Assembly: GCF_006912135.1 (NCBI RefSeq)
Contig: NZ_VIRS01000052.1
Coordinates: 1-40,899 of the forward strand
Reading direction: 5' to 3'
Length of the DNA: 40,899 nt
DNA from: Cryptosporangium phraense
Lineage (GTDB): Bacteria; Actinomycetota; Actinomycetes; Mycobacteriales; Cryptosporangiaceae
Shown here: positions 32,787-40,899 of the stretch, one piece after another
Numbering within the stretch: position 1 is the stretch's first letter
Layout: each line of letters begins with the position of its first letter
Position numbers and translations under genes: made by a program
Notes under the pieces: model-generated
What the model was told of the DNA's origin: nothing
Seen by the model: only the letters and a program-made list of their open reading frames with translations
Databases searched by the model: none

Positions 32787-33731
32787 GTGGCGAAGACGTC
32801 CGGAACGACCACGACGGTTGCCGTGGCCGATCGTCAGCTCGCATTGTCGAACCTCTCCAAGATTCTCTACCCGGAGACCGGTACGACGAAAGGCGAGGTG
32901 ATCGACTATTACTCGCGAATCGCGCCCGTTCTGATACCTCATCTGGCAGGTCGTCCGCTCTCGCTGAAGCGGTACCCGAACGGGGTCGACGGGCAGGGCT
33001 TCTTCGCCAAGAACGTCCCGAACGGCGCGCCTCCGTGGGTGCGCACCGAACGCCTCCCGGCGCCGGGCAGCACGATGAACCGGGACGAAATCGACTATCT
33101 GGTGCTGCCGGAGAACGACGGCGACGCGCTGGCCACGATCGTCTGGCTCGCGAACCTCGCGGCGCTCGAGCTCCACGTCCCGCAGTGGACCGTCGGCCCG
33201 CGGGGCGGCGTCCGCGGTACCGACCTGTTGGTGTTCGACCTCGATCCGGGTGCCCCGGCCACCGTCGTCGAGTGTGCCGCCGTCGCCCTGCGGCTCCGTA
33301 AGGTCCTGGACGCCGACGGGCTGACCGCCGTCGCCAAGACGTCGGGGTCGAAGGGCATGCAGGTCTACGCGGCGATCAAGCCGGTGGACCCGGGCCGCAC
33401 GTCGGATTACGCGAAATCGGTCGCCCAGAAGCTGGAGAAGGACGACCCGGAGAAAGTGACCTCGGTCATGGCCAGGGCGGTCCGCCCGGGCAGGATCTTC
33501 ATCGACTGGAGCCAGAACAACACCGCGAAGACCACCGTGGCCCCGTATTCGCTCCGGGCCCGGCCGGCCCCGACGGTCTCGACTCCGCTGCACTGGGACG
33601 AAGTGGCCGCGTGCCGCCGTCCGGAAGATCTCGTGTTCAGGTTCGACGACGTGCTGGCGCGTGCGGCTGAGGATGGTGACCTGTTCGCCGATTTGCTCGT
33701 CGAGAAGCGTCCGGTGCTGCCTCGGGGGTAG
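32787..33731 (+). CDS. ligD: LigD-type polymerase/primase domain protein
   Basis: A 314-residue stand-alone polymerase domain of the LigD family: YPETGTTKGEVIDYYSRIAP at the start, NDGDALATIVWLAN, the metal-binding FDLDPG, and the KTSGSKGMQVY phosphate-binding motif. It would fill gaps or add ribonucleotides at Ku-bound ends. It has no attached ligase or phosphoesterase domain, so the ligase must come from another protein. GGAGGT precedes the GTG. It is divergent from ku and probably works with it; the symbol denotes only the polymerase module. Confidence 0.93.
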   Translation: MAKTSGTTTTVAVADRQLALSNLSKILYPETGTTKGEVIDYYSRIAPVLIPHLAGRPLSLKRYPNGVDGQGFFAKNVPNGAPPWVRTERLPAPGSTMNRDEIDYLVLPENDGDALATIVWLANLAALELHVPQWTVGPRGGVRGTDLLVFDLDPGAPATVVECAAVALRLRKVLDADGLTAVAKTSGSKGMQVYAAIKPVDPGRTSDYAKSVAQKLEKDDPEKVTSVMARAVRPGRIFIDWSQNNTAKTTVAPYSLRARPAPTVSTPLHWDEVAACRRPEDLVFRFDDVLARAAEDGDLFADLLVEKRPVLPRG

Positions 33732-33927
33732 AGGCCCTTGCACCCGGCGCCCTGGCGAGGATAATCCGAGCCGTTGCCACCCCGTCACGAAGCGGTCACG
33801 GCAGGCACACGAGGCTCCCACCCTCCTTACGGGGAGTTCCGGCGGCACGCCTGCGCGGGACGATTAGGCTTGGTGGGAACCGGAGGTCGGCGTGAGAACA
33901 CGCTCGGTACAGGAGGAGACCCTGACC

Positions 33928-33975
33928 ATGGCCGTTGGCGAACTGCGTCTGCGTCCACGTGGAGCCGCGTGGTGA
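33928..33975 (+). CDS. 15-codon leader ORF coupled to the PP2C-like/kinase gene
   Basis: A short ORF encoding MAVGELRLRPRGAAW with AGGAGGA about ten bases before its ATG. Its stop TGA overlaps the GTG start of the next gene in the four bases GTGA. The downstream start has only a weak GGAG-type site of its own (GGAGCC), so translation of the leader is likely to drive translation of the main gene. The peptide itself has no recognisable role. It may be simply a coupling device or a leader sensing translation conditions. Confidence 0.5.
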   Translation: MAVGELRLRPRGAAW

Positions 33976-35144
33976 CGCCGGCCGGCACTGCGCCGGTGGG
34001 TTTCGCCGCCGAGCCGTCCGACGCTCCCGGTGACGGCGATCTCGTCGTCGAGCGGCGGGCCTCCGACCCCCAGGCCTGGTGCGAGGCGCTGCCGGCCGCC
34101 GCGGGCCGCACGATCCTGGTGTCCGGCCGCGTGCTGGCCGACGACCCCGCGGTCGCGTCCCGGCTGGCCCAGAGCCTCCGGATGGCGGTGCGGGCCACGG
34201 CCCGGGTCGAATTGGCTCCGGCCGAAGCGCTCGGGCAGCTCGACGCGCTGGTGGCCGAGTGGGAGGAGCCGTTCCGGGCCCGACTGCTCTACGGCGTCTT
34301 CGATCCGGTCGACGGCACGTTCTGCTTCGCGCAGGCCGGGCACCCGGGGCCGGTGATCTGCTCGGTGAAGAACGCCGCGGTGGCGCCTCCGGCCCCCGAC
34401 GGCGGCCCGCTCGGCGGCTTCGTCAGCGTCAGCGTCTCGTACGGCGAGCAGACCGTGGCGATCCCGCCCGGCGGCACGGTCGTCGTGTCGATGCCGGGCG
34501 AGCTGGCCGACGACGCCCGGTTCCTGACCGCGCCGTTCTCGGTGGACACGCCGGTCGGTGCGGTCTCGGCCGCGCCTCCGGTCGAGGCGGTGGCGGCCGC
34601 GGTCGCGGCCGGGCTCGCCGACGGGCTCACCGACCCGGTCGCGGTGGCGGACGCGGTGACCGGCGCGGGCGCGGGCTCCACCGTGCTCGCGGCGGCGTGG
34701 CCGACCGGCCTGTCGGTCGGGCCGGTCCGGGTGATCGAGCTGGAGCTCGGCGAGGGCGAAGACCCGACGCGCCGGGCCCGGGCGTTCTGCTACGGCGTGC
34801 TGAGCACCTGGCAGCTCCCGGCCCTAGTCCGGGACGACATCGTGCTTGCGGTGTCCGAGCTGGTCGCGAACGCGCTGCTCTACGGGGGTGCGGCCGAGCA
34901 GCTGCGGCTGCGGCGGTCGGCCAGCCGGATCGTGGTCGAGGTGTTCGATCGGGAGCCCGCGATGCCTCGGCCCCGCATCGCCGACGCCGACGCCGAGAGC
35001 GGCCGGGGGCTGTTCCTGGTGCGGCGGGTGGCTCGGCGCTGGGGTGCCCGCGCGGTGCCGGGCGGCAAGGCCGTCTGGTGCGAGTTCGACCTCACCGCCC
35101 CCCGCAACGCCGACGCCGACGAGCCCGCCGAGGCGACCGCCTGA
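33972..35144 (+). CDS. PP2C-like pseudophosphatase fused to an anti-sigma HATPase
   Basis: A 390-residue two-domain protein. Residues about 24-247 follow a SpoIIE/PP2C fold (LLYGVFDPVDG, FAQAGHPGPVI), but metal ligands are gone: SGRV where GDVxG is expected (51-54), SMPGEL for TDGxxE (173-178) and AGSTVLAA where DD is expected (234-241). Residues about 253-377 form an anti-sigma-type HATPase with intact N-box AVSELVANALL (293-303) and G-box SGRGLFLVRRVARRWG (343-358). It could sense or bind partner-switch proteins and phosphorylate an antagonist, but it should not dephosphorylate one. Confidence 0.85.
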   Translation: MTPAGTAPVGFAAEPSDAPGDGDLVVERRASDPQAWCEALPAAAGRTILVSGRVLADDPAVASRLAQSLRMAVRATARVELAPAEALGQLDALVAEWEEPFRARLLYGVFDPVDGTFCFAQAGHPGPVICSVKNAAVAPPAPDGGPLGGFVSVSVSYGEQTVAIPPGGTVVVSMPGELADDARFLTAPFSVDTPVGAVSAAPPVEAVAAAVAAGLADGLTDPVAVADAVTGAGAGSTVLAAAWPTGLSVGPVRVIELELGEGEDPTRRARAFCYGVLSTWQLPALVRDDIVLAVSELVANALLYGGAAEQLRLRRSASRIVVEVFDREPAMPRPRIADADAESGRGLFLVRRVARRWGARAVPGGKAVWCEFDLTAPRNADADEPAEATA

Positions 35145-36223
35145 GTCCGTCGCCCGTCGCGGTCGACGTGTTGCCGCTGCGCACGGAGCCGCGCGGCCGG
35201 AGACCGCCTCCGCTGTGCCGGGACTGGTAGCGCGACGAGACCTGAGCGCGCCGCGGGCGCGTCTGGCGTCGACCAGAAATCGCCGCGGGCGCGTCCGGCG
35301 TCGGCCAGAGATCGCCGCCGGGAGGATGCACCGCCGAGCCCGACGACCACGACCGGGACGGTCACGCGGGCGAGCCGAGCGCCGTTCGCGCCCTCACCAC
35401 CTTGCCTGGCCGGGTCGACGACGACCTGGCGAGGCCACTCGCATCAGCAACCGCATCCGCGGGTGCCGATTCGGCGGCCCGAACAGCCTGCGCTAAGCCG
35501 GACGCCGGCGCCTGACCCCGACCGCGGTCGAACACGGGCCTCGAATGGGCGCGATCTGCTACTCCCAGGCGCCGCCGCGGCCGAGATGGTGCTGCCCGAA
35601 ATGGCCGACTCGTTGCGCACCGTCCTGACCCAACGCGCCGAACGGTCGGTCCAGGTCGGCAACGCCAGCGCCTTCCCCGCCTCCGGCCACCTCGGCCGGT
35701 CTCGCCCCGGTCACCCGACGATCCCAGAGGGACACCCCCGAGCAGCGGGACTGCGAAGCACGGTTCAGCGGATCCCGGGGGAGTGTCCGTTTTTCGGGGT
35801 AGATCGGCTGGTTCGTGCTGTCGGCGGTGATGCGGCAATTGCGCCGCGGCGGCCTGTTCGGCTGGGACGGCGTAGACGGACCGCCGTGCTTGCCGATGGC
35901 GTCCCGGTCGCGGACAGAGGCCGAGGATGTCGCGTTCGCCGTGGACGGTGACGCCGGCGGCGCGCAAGCGTCTGTCGTAGCGGGGCAAACGGTCAGGAGA
36001 GCGGCGAGGCGGGCGCAGACCAACGGCGCTCCGTTGCATGCGCGGGCGGAGGCGGGCCGGCGCGCCCGGGAGGAAACGGCCAGCCATGCATACCCCCGCC
36101 AGGCGGAGGCGGGGAGAGCAACCACGCACGGGCGAGCGGGGCGACCCGGGCGGTACCGGAGGCGCGTCGGTCGCGGAAGGGACCGGCGCGCGCCCGGCAG
36201 GCGTAAGAAAAAGAACGGAAGCC
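35145..36223. other. About 1.1 kb without a convincing gene
   Basis: Every long reading frame here (for example 35362-36129 and 35559-36125 on the minus strand) is an Arg/Pro/Ala-rich sequence with no ribosome-binding site and no recognisable domain. The stretch contains a 32-bp tandem repeat near its start and low-complexity GC-rich DNA near its end. A short minus-strand translation around 35895-35960 (GVTVHGERDILGL) resembles a fragment of an IS256-type transposase, but it is far too short to prove. It is probably decayed or intergenic DNA. Confidence 0.6.
35249..35312. repeat. 32-bp tandem repeat x2
   Basis: Two 32-bp copies (35249-35280 and 35281-35312) of a CGCCGCGGGCGCGTC-type unit with a few substitutions, followed by a partial third. 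The repeat lies just after the stop of the pseudophosphatase fusion, in the gene-poor stretch. Confidence 0.85.
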
Positions 36224-36643
36224 CTACGGCGCCGCGGTCAGCGCGGTCTCGGCCTCTTCGACAGTGTTCACCAGAGGCACGACGCGGTCGACGCCGGTGA
36301 GGCGGAACACGCGGGCCACGATGCCGGGGGTCGTCACGACGACGTGCAGCGAACCGTCGCGGTCGCGTAGTCGTTTGTGGTCGCTGACCAGGATGCCCAG
36401 CCCGGTGGAGTCGAGAAAGGTCACCTCGCGCAGATCGACGACGTGCCGATGCTTGCGCTGCTCGACCAGCTCGTGGAGCGGTTCGCGCAACTGCGAACCG
36501 GTGGTGACATCCACCTCACCGGCCACCGTGACCAGCGCATAGCCCTCGCGGTCGTCGACGGTGACCCGCAGCCGGCCGAAACTCTCCGGCTTGGACCGCG
36601 CAGCGCTCCGCGCTCCGACGGCCCGACCCTGACGCTCACGCAT
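36224..36643 (-). CDS. STAS-domain anti-anti-sigma factor
   Basis: A 139-residue protein with a basic N-terminus and a STAS domain. The active segment is LREVTFLDSTGLGILVSDHK, with the Ser in DSTG as the expected phosphorylated residue, typical of RsbV/SpoIIAA-type antagonists. It is the second such protein in the window, after that at 31232-31654, and has the more canonical site. A GAGGAAGG lies upstream of the ATG. A possible 11-codon leader ORF lies 52 bases upstream. Confidence 0.92.
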   Translation of the reverse strand: MRERQGRAVGARSAARSKPESFGRLRVTVDDREGYALVTVAGEVDVTTGSQLREPLHELVEQRKHRHVVDLREVTFLDSTGLGILVSDHKRLRDRDGSLHVVVTTPGIVARVFRLTGVDRVVPLVNTVEEAETALTAAP

Positions 36644-36694
36644 GGAACCCGACCTTCCTCGTACGGTTCCTGGGGACCTGTCGAACCCGAACGG

Positions 36695-36730
36695 TCACGC
36701 GGGCAGTCTAGTCGCGTAACGGACGGTCAT
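36695..36730 (-). CDS. Possible 11-codon leader ORF of the STAS gene
   Basis: On the minus strand GGGAGG sits four bases before an ATG that opens an 11-residue reading frame (MTVRYATRLPA) ending at 36695, 52 bases ahead of the STAS start. No promoter is certain. It may be chance; I report it because the ribosome-binding site is better than that of the STAS gene. Confidence 0.25.
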   Translation of the reverse strand: MTVRYATRLPA

Positions 36731-36785
36731 AACGCCTCCCTTATCTAACTCTCACGACACGCAAATCTCGATCCCAGGGTGGAGG

Positions 36786-37574
36786 TCACCCCAGCCAGAA
36801 CCGGAACAACTGCTGGCCATACCCGGTGAGGCCCTCGGGAACGCCCAGCAGGTCGAGGAACCACAGCACGATCGAGAAGAACGCCTGGTTCACCGGCGGG
36901 ATCCACAGCAGGACGAACAGCAGCAGCACCGCGTACGGCGCGATCGGGGCCACCTGACGCAGGATCTTGTTCGACAGGTACGGCTGGATCACGCCGAATC
37001 CATCGAGCCCCGGTACCGGCATCGAGTTCAGCACGGCCGCGGTGACCTGGAGGAACGTCAGGAACGCGAGCGCGGCCCAGAACTCGACGTGCTCGGCGTC
37101 GTTCACGCCGAACGTGGCCAGCGCGACGGCCAGCGCGGCCGCGAAGATCACGTTGGTGAGCGGGCCGGCCAGCGAGACCAGGCTGTTCGAGAGTCGGCTG
37201 CGCAGGTACCGCCGGTCGATGAACACCGCTCCGCCGGGCAGGCCGATGCCACCGAGCAGCACGAAGAGCAGCGGCAGCACGATGCTGTAGACGAAGTGGG
37301 TGTACTTCAGCGGGTCGAGCGTGAGGTAGCCCTTTTCGACGACCGAGCGGTCACCGCCCTGGAACGCCACCAGCGCGTGCGCGAACTCGTGCAGGCACAG
37401 CGAGACCACCCAGGCGCACGCGACGAACACGAACGCGAGCAGGCCCGTGTTGCCGTGGTGGGTCCAGAGCCCCCAGCCGGAGACCGCCGCACCGGCGACC
37501 AGGCCGATGAAGAGCGGGCTCGGGGCGCGACTGGCCCGGCGCTGGCGTACCGGTTCCCCGGTCGTACCTGTCAC
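36786..37574 (-). CDS. Site-2-protease-like membrane protein (M50)
   Basis: A 262-residue membrane metalloprotease-like protein with about six helices. The zinc motif HEFAH (in LCLHEFAHALVAF) and NSMPVPGLDGFGVI are the two hallmarks. Length and architecture match actinobacterial M50 proteins with no PDZ or CBS domain. The GTG at 37574 is preferred because GAGGAGA lies five bases upstream; ATGs further 5' would give an unlikely charged extension. It could cleave a membrane-bound regulator, for example an anti-sigma factor, but its target is unknown. Confidence 0.88.
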   Translation of the reverse strand: MTGTTGEPVRQRRASRAPSPLFIGLVAGAAVSGWGLWTHHGNTGLLAFVFVACAWVVSLCLHEFAHALVAFQGGDRSVVEKGYLTLDPLKYTHFVYSIVLPLLFVLLGGIGLPGGAVFIDRRYLRSRLSNSLVSLAGPLTNVIFAAALAVALATFGVNDAEHVEFWAALAFLTFLQVTAAVLNSMPVPGLDGFGVIQPYLSNKILRQVAPIAPYAVLLLFVLLWIPPVNQAFFSIVLWFLDLLGVPEGLTGYGQQLFRFWLG

Positions 37575-37615
37575 GAGTCTCCTCTCTCCGGCCTCCATAC
37601 TGCCTTGCAACGGAC

Positions 37616-37648
37616 GGGGGCGGCCGCGGAGTGCCCGCAGCCGCCCCG
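37616..37648 (-). terminator. Terminator-like hairpin after the MFS gene
   Basis: GGGGCGGC (37617-37624) pairs with GCCGCCCC (37640-37647), with an inner GCGG-agtgc-CCGC stem. It lies between the minus-strand MFS gene and the M50 protease gene. Confidence 0.6.
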
Positions 37649-37662
37649 GTGAGTGGGTGATA

Positions 37663-39162
37663 TCAGGTGCCTTGGGCTGGGCGCGGACCGGCGTCGGCCA
37701 CCCGGGTCTTCACGATGCCCAGCGGCTTCGCGATCGACTCGAGCGACTTCCGCTCGGCGTCCACCCCGAGGAAGTACGCCACCAGACCACCGGCGATCAT
37801 CAACCCCGCCCCGAGCAGGTACCCGCCGAACAGCGGGCCCCGGCTCTCGCCGTCGCCGATCAGCTGACCGAACAGCCACGGAGCGATGACGCCACCGAAG
37901 AACTGGGAGATCGCGAAGAAGAACGCGATCGCCTGGCTCCGGAGCTCGAGCGGGAAGATCTCGCTGACGGTCAGGTAGCCGGACGAGGCCGCCGCCGACG
38001 CGATGAAGAAGATCACGCACCAGAAGATCGTCTGGGTGACCGCGTTCAGTGCGCCCGTGTAGAACAGGTAACCGCTGATCGCGAGCAGGATGCCGGACGA
38101 GACGTACGTGCCGCCGATCATCTTCCGCCGCCCGACCGTGTCGAACAGATGGCCCAGCACCAGCGGACCGATCAGGTTGCCGATCGCGAACGGGAAGAAG
38201 AAGTACGGGATCGTGCCGCTGTCGACGTCGTAGAACGTGCCCAGCACCAGCGCGTACGTGAAGAAGATCGCGTTGTAGAGGAACGACTGCGTGGTCATCA
38301 GCGTGAACCCGAGGATCGTGCGGCTCGGGTACTGCTTGATCATCACCTGGGCGATCTGCCGGTAGGTGACCGGCGGATGCGGTTTGACCTCGCTGGCCTC
38401 GTCGTCCGGAACGGGTTCGATGGTCTTGCCGCTGGCCCGGACGCGTTCCTCGATCTCGTCGACCGTGCGTTCGGCCTCTTCGGCCTGACCGTGGGTCATC
38501 TGCCAGCGCGGGCTCTCGGGGATGTGCCGCCGGAGCGGCCAGATCGCCAGACCGATCAGCGGGCCGAGGAAGAAGCCGAGCCGCCAGCCGATGTTCTCGG
38601 AGAAGATGTCGGGGTTCAGGAACACGATCTGGGCCGCGCTCGCGAGGGCTGCGCCGCCCCAGTAGGTGCCGCTGATCGCCAGGTCGACGCGGCCGCGGTA
38701 GTGCGCCGGGATCAGCTCGTCGATCGCCGAGTGGATCGCCGCGTACTCGCCACCGATGCCCATACCGGCCAGGAAGCGCAGCAGCAGGAACTCGTAGAAC
38801 GTGAACGAGAACCCGGTGAGGCCGCTGGCGACCAGGTAGAGCGTCAGCGTGATCAGGAACAGCTTCCGCCGGCCCAGGCGGTCGGCCAGCCGGCCGAACC
38901 AGAGCGCTCCGACGACCTCGCCGAGCAGGTAGATCGACGCCGACAGCGTCACCTGCTGGGCCGAGAGCCCGAGCGTTCCGTCTTCGGTGAGCCGATCGGC
39001 CACCGTGGACGCGATCTGGATCTCGAGCCCGTCGAGGATCCAGGTGACGCCGAGCGCGATGACGACGAGCCAGTGGAACCGGGACCACGGCAGGCGGTCC
39101 ATCCGGGCCGGCACGAGGCTTCTGAAGGACCTCTGCGCGGGCTCCGCTTCAGTTGACGCCAT
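37663..39162 (-). CDS. MFS transporter (sugar-porter-like)
   Basis: A 499-residue transporter with 12 helices and a cytosolic loop between helices 6 and 7. GRLADRLGRRKL and GHLFDTVGRRK are the two MFS motif A copies, PESPRW is characteristic of the sugar porter and related families, and GWRLGFFLGP follows helix 5. The ATG follows GGGGAGGTGG, so the start at 39162 is secure, and the long upstream frame is a shadow of the ligase gene. The substrate is not predictable; metabolite:H+ symport is likely. Confidence 0.9.
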   Translation of the reverse strand: MASTEAEPAQRSFRSLVPARMDRLPWSRFHWLVVIALGVTWILDGLEIQIASTVADRLTEDGTLGLSAQQVTLSASIYLLGEVVGALWFGRLADRLGRRKLFLITLTLYLVASGLTGFSFTFYEFLLLRFLAGMGIGGEYAAIHSAIDELIPAHYRGRVDLAISGTYWGGAALASAAQIVFLNPDIFSENIGWRLGFFLGPLIGLAIWPLRRHIPESPRWQMTHGQAEEAERTVDEIEERVRASGKTIEPVPDDEASEVKPHPPVTYRQIAQVMIKQYPSRTILGFTLMTTQSFLYNAIFFTYALVLGTFYDVDSGTIPYFFFPFAIGNLIGPLVLGHLFDTVGRRKMIGGTYVSSGILLAISGYLFYTGALNAVTQTIFWCVIFFIASAAASSGYLTVSEIFPLELRSQAIAFFFAISQFFGGVIAPWLFGQLIGDGESRGPLFGGYLLGAGLMIAGGLVAYFLGVDAERKSLESIAKPLGIVKTRVADAGPRPAQGT

Positions 39163-39291
39163 TGTCCACCTCCCCAGGTAGCTGGGGGTTGCCCTACCCA
39201 ACGAGAATTGGAGTGAACCCTGGCGGAACTCATTCGTCGTGCGGTTCGTTGGCAGGCTCGAATTGTCGGTGGGTGGGCGCAGGATGGGGCC

Positions 39292-40848
39292 ATGCTTCTC
39301 GCCGACATCGCCGCGACCGGGCGTGACGTGGCTGCCGTCAGCGGCCGCAAGGCCAAGGTCGAGCGGCTGGCCACCTGCCTGCGGCAGCTGTCGCTCGACG
39401 AGGTGGTGCCCGCCGTCGCCTGGCTCTGCGGTGAGCTGCGGCAACGCCAGATCGGCGTTGGCTGGGCGTCGTTGCGCGATCTGCCGTCCGAGGCGGCGTC
39501 CGCACCGACGCTGACGGTGCTGGAGGTCGACGCGGCCTTCGCGTCGATCGGGGCGCTGGCCGGGCCGGGCTCGGTGGCGGCCCGGCGTAACGCGCTGGCC
39601 GCGCTGTTCGCCCGGGCCACGTCGGAGGAGCAGCCGTTCCTGCGCGCGCTGCTGGTCGGGGAGCTGCGTCAGGGGGCGCTGGCCGGCGTGATGATCGACG
39701 CGGTGGCGTCGGCGACCGGCCTGCCACTGGCCGACCTGCGCCGCGCGCTGTTGCTCCGGGGCGATCTGCGGGTGGTGGCCGAGACCGCGCTGCGCGACGG
39801 GGCGGCCGGGCTGGCCGAGTTCCGGCTGGAGGTCGGGCGTCCGCTGGCGCCGATGCTGGCCCAGCCGGCCGAGGATCTGGCCGATGCGCTGGGCCGGTCC
39901 GGCCCGGCCGCGGTGGAGGAGAAGCTCGACGGTGCTCGGGTGCAGGTCCACCGCAGCGGGTCGGACGTGCTGGTCGTTACGCGCAGCCTGGACGACATCA
40001 CGGCCCGGGTACCCGAGGTGGTGGAGGCGGCGCTGGCCCTGCCGGTGCGCTCCGCGGTGCTCGACGGCGAGGCGATCGCGTTGCGCCCGGACGGGCGGCC
40101 GCAGCCGTTCCAGGTCACCGCGTCCCGGGTCGGCAGCCGCACCGACGTGCCGAAGGCCCGGGGCGAGATCCCGCTGTCCGCGGTGCTGTTCGACGCGTTG
40201 CACCTCGACGGTGCCGACCTGCTCGACCGTCCCGCGTCCGAGCGCTTCGCCGCGCTGTCCGCGGTGGCGCCCGCCGAGAGCGTCGTCCGTCGCGTCGAGG
40301 TCTCTTCCCAGGCGGACGCGTCACCCGCGGGCGAATTCCTGGCCCGGACGTTGCGCCGCGGGCACGAGGGCGTAGTGGTGAAGTCGCTGGCCAGCCCGTA
40401 TGCGGCCGGGCGCCGAGGCGGCGGCTGGTGGAAGGTGAAGCCGCGGCACACGCTCGATCTCGTCGTGCTGGCGGCCGAGTGGGGCCACGGGCGCCGGCGC
40501 GGTTGGCTCTCCAATCTGCACCTGGGCGCGCGGGATGCGTCGGGCGTGGTGGGGGAGGCCGGCGGGTTCGTGATGCTCGGCAAGACGTTCAAGGGCATGA
40601 CCGACGCGATGTTGACGTGGCAGACGGAGCATTTGCTGGGGCTGGCCGTGAGTAAGGACTCGTACACGGTGTACGTGCGGCCGGAGTTGGTGGTGGAGAT
40701 TGCTTTTGACGGGGTGCAGAGGAGTACGCGGTATCCGGGTGGGGTGACGTTGCGGTTCGCTCGGGTGAAGGGGTATCGGGAGGACAAGCGGGCGGAGGAG
40801 GCGGATACGTTGGAGGCGGTCCAGGCGCTGTATGAGGTGGGGGTGTAG
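39292..40848 (+). CDS. ligB: ATP-dependent DNA ligase
   Basis: A 518-residue ligase with an N-terminal DNA-binding domain (residues about 1-200), the adenylation domain carrying the lysine motif [12 protein letters not shown], later motifs DGEAIAL (motif III), HEGVVVKS (motif IV) and WWKVKP (motif V), and a C-terminal OB fold. Length and domain order match mycobacterial LigB rather than the LigD ligase module. It is divergent from the MFS gene, with about 130 bases between. It might supply ligase activity in repair, but a link with Ku and LigD-Pol is only positional. Confidence 0.95.
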   Translation: MLLADIAATGRDVAAVSGRKAKVERLATCLRQLSLDEVVPAVAWLCGELRQRQIGVGWASLRDLPSEAASAPTLTVLEVDAAFASIGALAGPGSVAARRNALAALFARATSEEQPFLRALLVGELRQGALAGVMIDAVASATGLPLADLRRALLLRGDLRVVAETALRDGAAGLAEFRLEVGRPLAPMLAQPAEDLADALGRSGPAAVEEKLDGARVQVHRSGSDVLVVTRSLDDITARVPEVVEAALALPVRSAVLDGEAIALRPDGRPQPFQVTASRVGSRTDVPKARGEIPLSAVLFDALHLDGADLLDRPASERFAALSAVAPAESVVRRVEVSSQADASPAGEFLARTLRRGHEGVVVKSLASPYAAGRRGGGWWKVKPRHTLDLVVLAAEWGHGRRRGWLSNLHLGARDASGVVGEAGGFVMLGKTFKGMTDAMLTWQTEHLLGLAVSKDSYTVYVRPELVVEIAFDGVQRSTRYPGGVTLRFARVKGYREDKRAEEADTLEAVQALYEVGV

Positions 40849-40854
40849 GTGGGG

Positions 40855-40899
40855 CCGGGCGGCCGGGGCGCCGGCCCGGGCCCGGGCGGGCCCGAGCGC
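40855..40899. other. GC-only palindromic sequence after ligB
   Basis: The last bases of the window are almost pure G/C with overlapping palindromes such as GGCCCGGGCC, just beyond the ligB stop. They may form a terminator stem, but the window ends before this can be judged. Confidence 0.35.

Noticed and set aside
35559-36125. A 188-residue minus-strand ORF in the gene-poor block
   Set aside because: No ribosome-binding site, no domain and irregular composition; the frame is open by chance in GC-rich DNA.

Overview
The window is a GC-rich (roughly 70% or more) chromosomal segment of an actinobacterium. Evidence for this is the strong G/C bias at third codon positions, many GTG starts, an inhA-type enoyl-ACP reductase next to fabG, a mycothiol-isomerase-fold protein, a Ku/LigD-polymerase end-joining pair and a SigF-type partner-switching cluster. 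A relative of Cryptosporangium, Frankia or Micromonospora would fit, but the species cannot be fixed from the sequence. There are no tRNA or rRNA genes, no CRISPR array, no phage module and no intact insertion sequence. It looks like ordinary, densely packed core chromosome, with one decayed non-coding patch near 35.1-36.2 kb.

Layout: (1) 1-5.8 kb: a pentanucleotide repeat tract, two tandem paralogous secreted/lipoprotein genes, an aminopeptidase P divergent from asparagine synthetase asnB, and a two-gene unit of a metallo-beta-lactamase-fold hydrolase and a FlK-like thioesterase. (2) 5.8-10.1 kb: a sirtuin, a PAP2-type membrane phosphatase, two coupled bacterial-PH membrane proteins and a small Cys-containing protein preceded by a terminator-like hairpin. 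(3) 10.2-19.7 kb: a block with the gene order of the mycobacterial moxR1-Rv1480-Rv1481-fabG1-inhA-hemH...NfeD-SPFH neighbourhood: a MoxR/DUF58/VWA operon, fabG1-inhA-hemH, a minus-strand hypothetical, a 48-residue membrane ORF, DUF3097, NfeD and stomatin. (4) 19.7-28.3 kb: regulators and metabolism: ArsR-MFS, a NarL-type two-component system coupled to a mycothiol-dependent-isomerase-like gene and a short-chain dehydrogenase, a divergent TetR gene with a double palindromic operator, a SpoU-type RNA methyltransferase and a large acyl-CoA dehydrogenase. (5) 28.4-36.7 kb: stress and repair: sigF with its anti-sigma kinase, a holin-like/DUF3618 pair behind a SigF-type promoter, ChaB, two STAS anti-anti-sigma proteins, Ku, LigD polymerase, and a pseudophosphatase-kinase fusion preceded by a coupled 15-codon leader ORF. 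(6) 36.7-40.9 kb: an M50 site-2-protease-like protein, an MFS sugar-porter-like transporter and ATP-dependent DNA ligase LigB.

The strongest functional theme is region 5. A sigma factor, an anti-sigma ATPase, two antagonists and a fused, apparently catalytically dead PP2C/HATPase protein lie within 8 kb of one another and of the end-joining genes Ku and LigD-Pol. This suggests a locally organised stress/DNA-damage response. I see no convincing wholly novel multi-gene system. The best leads are the pseudophosphatase-kinase fusion with its leader ORF, the terminator-like hairpin placed directly in front of the 63-residue gene, and the double TetR operator.
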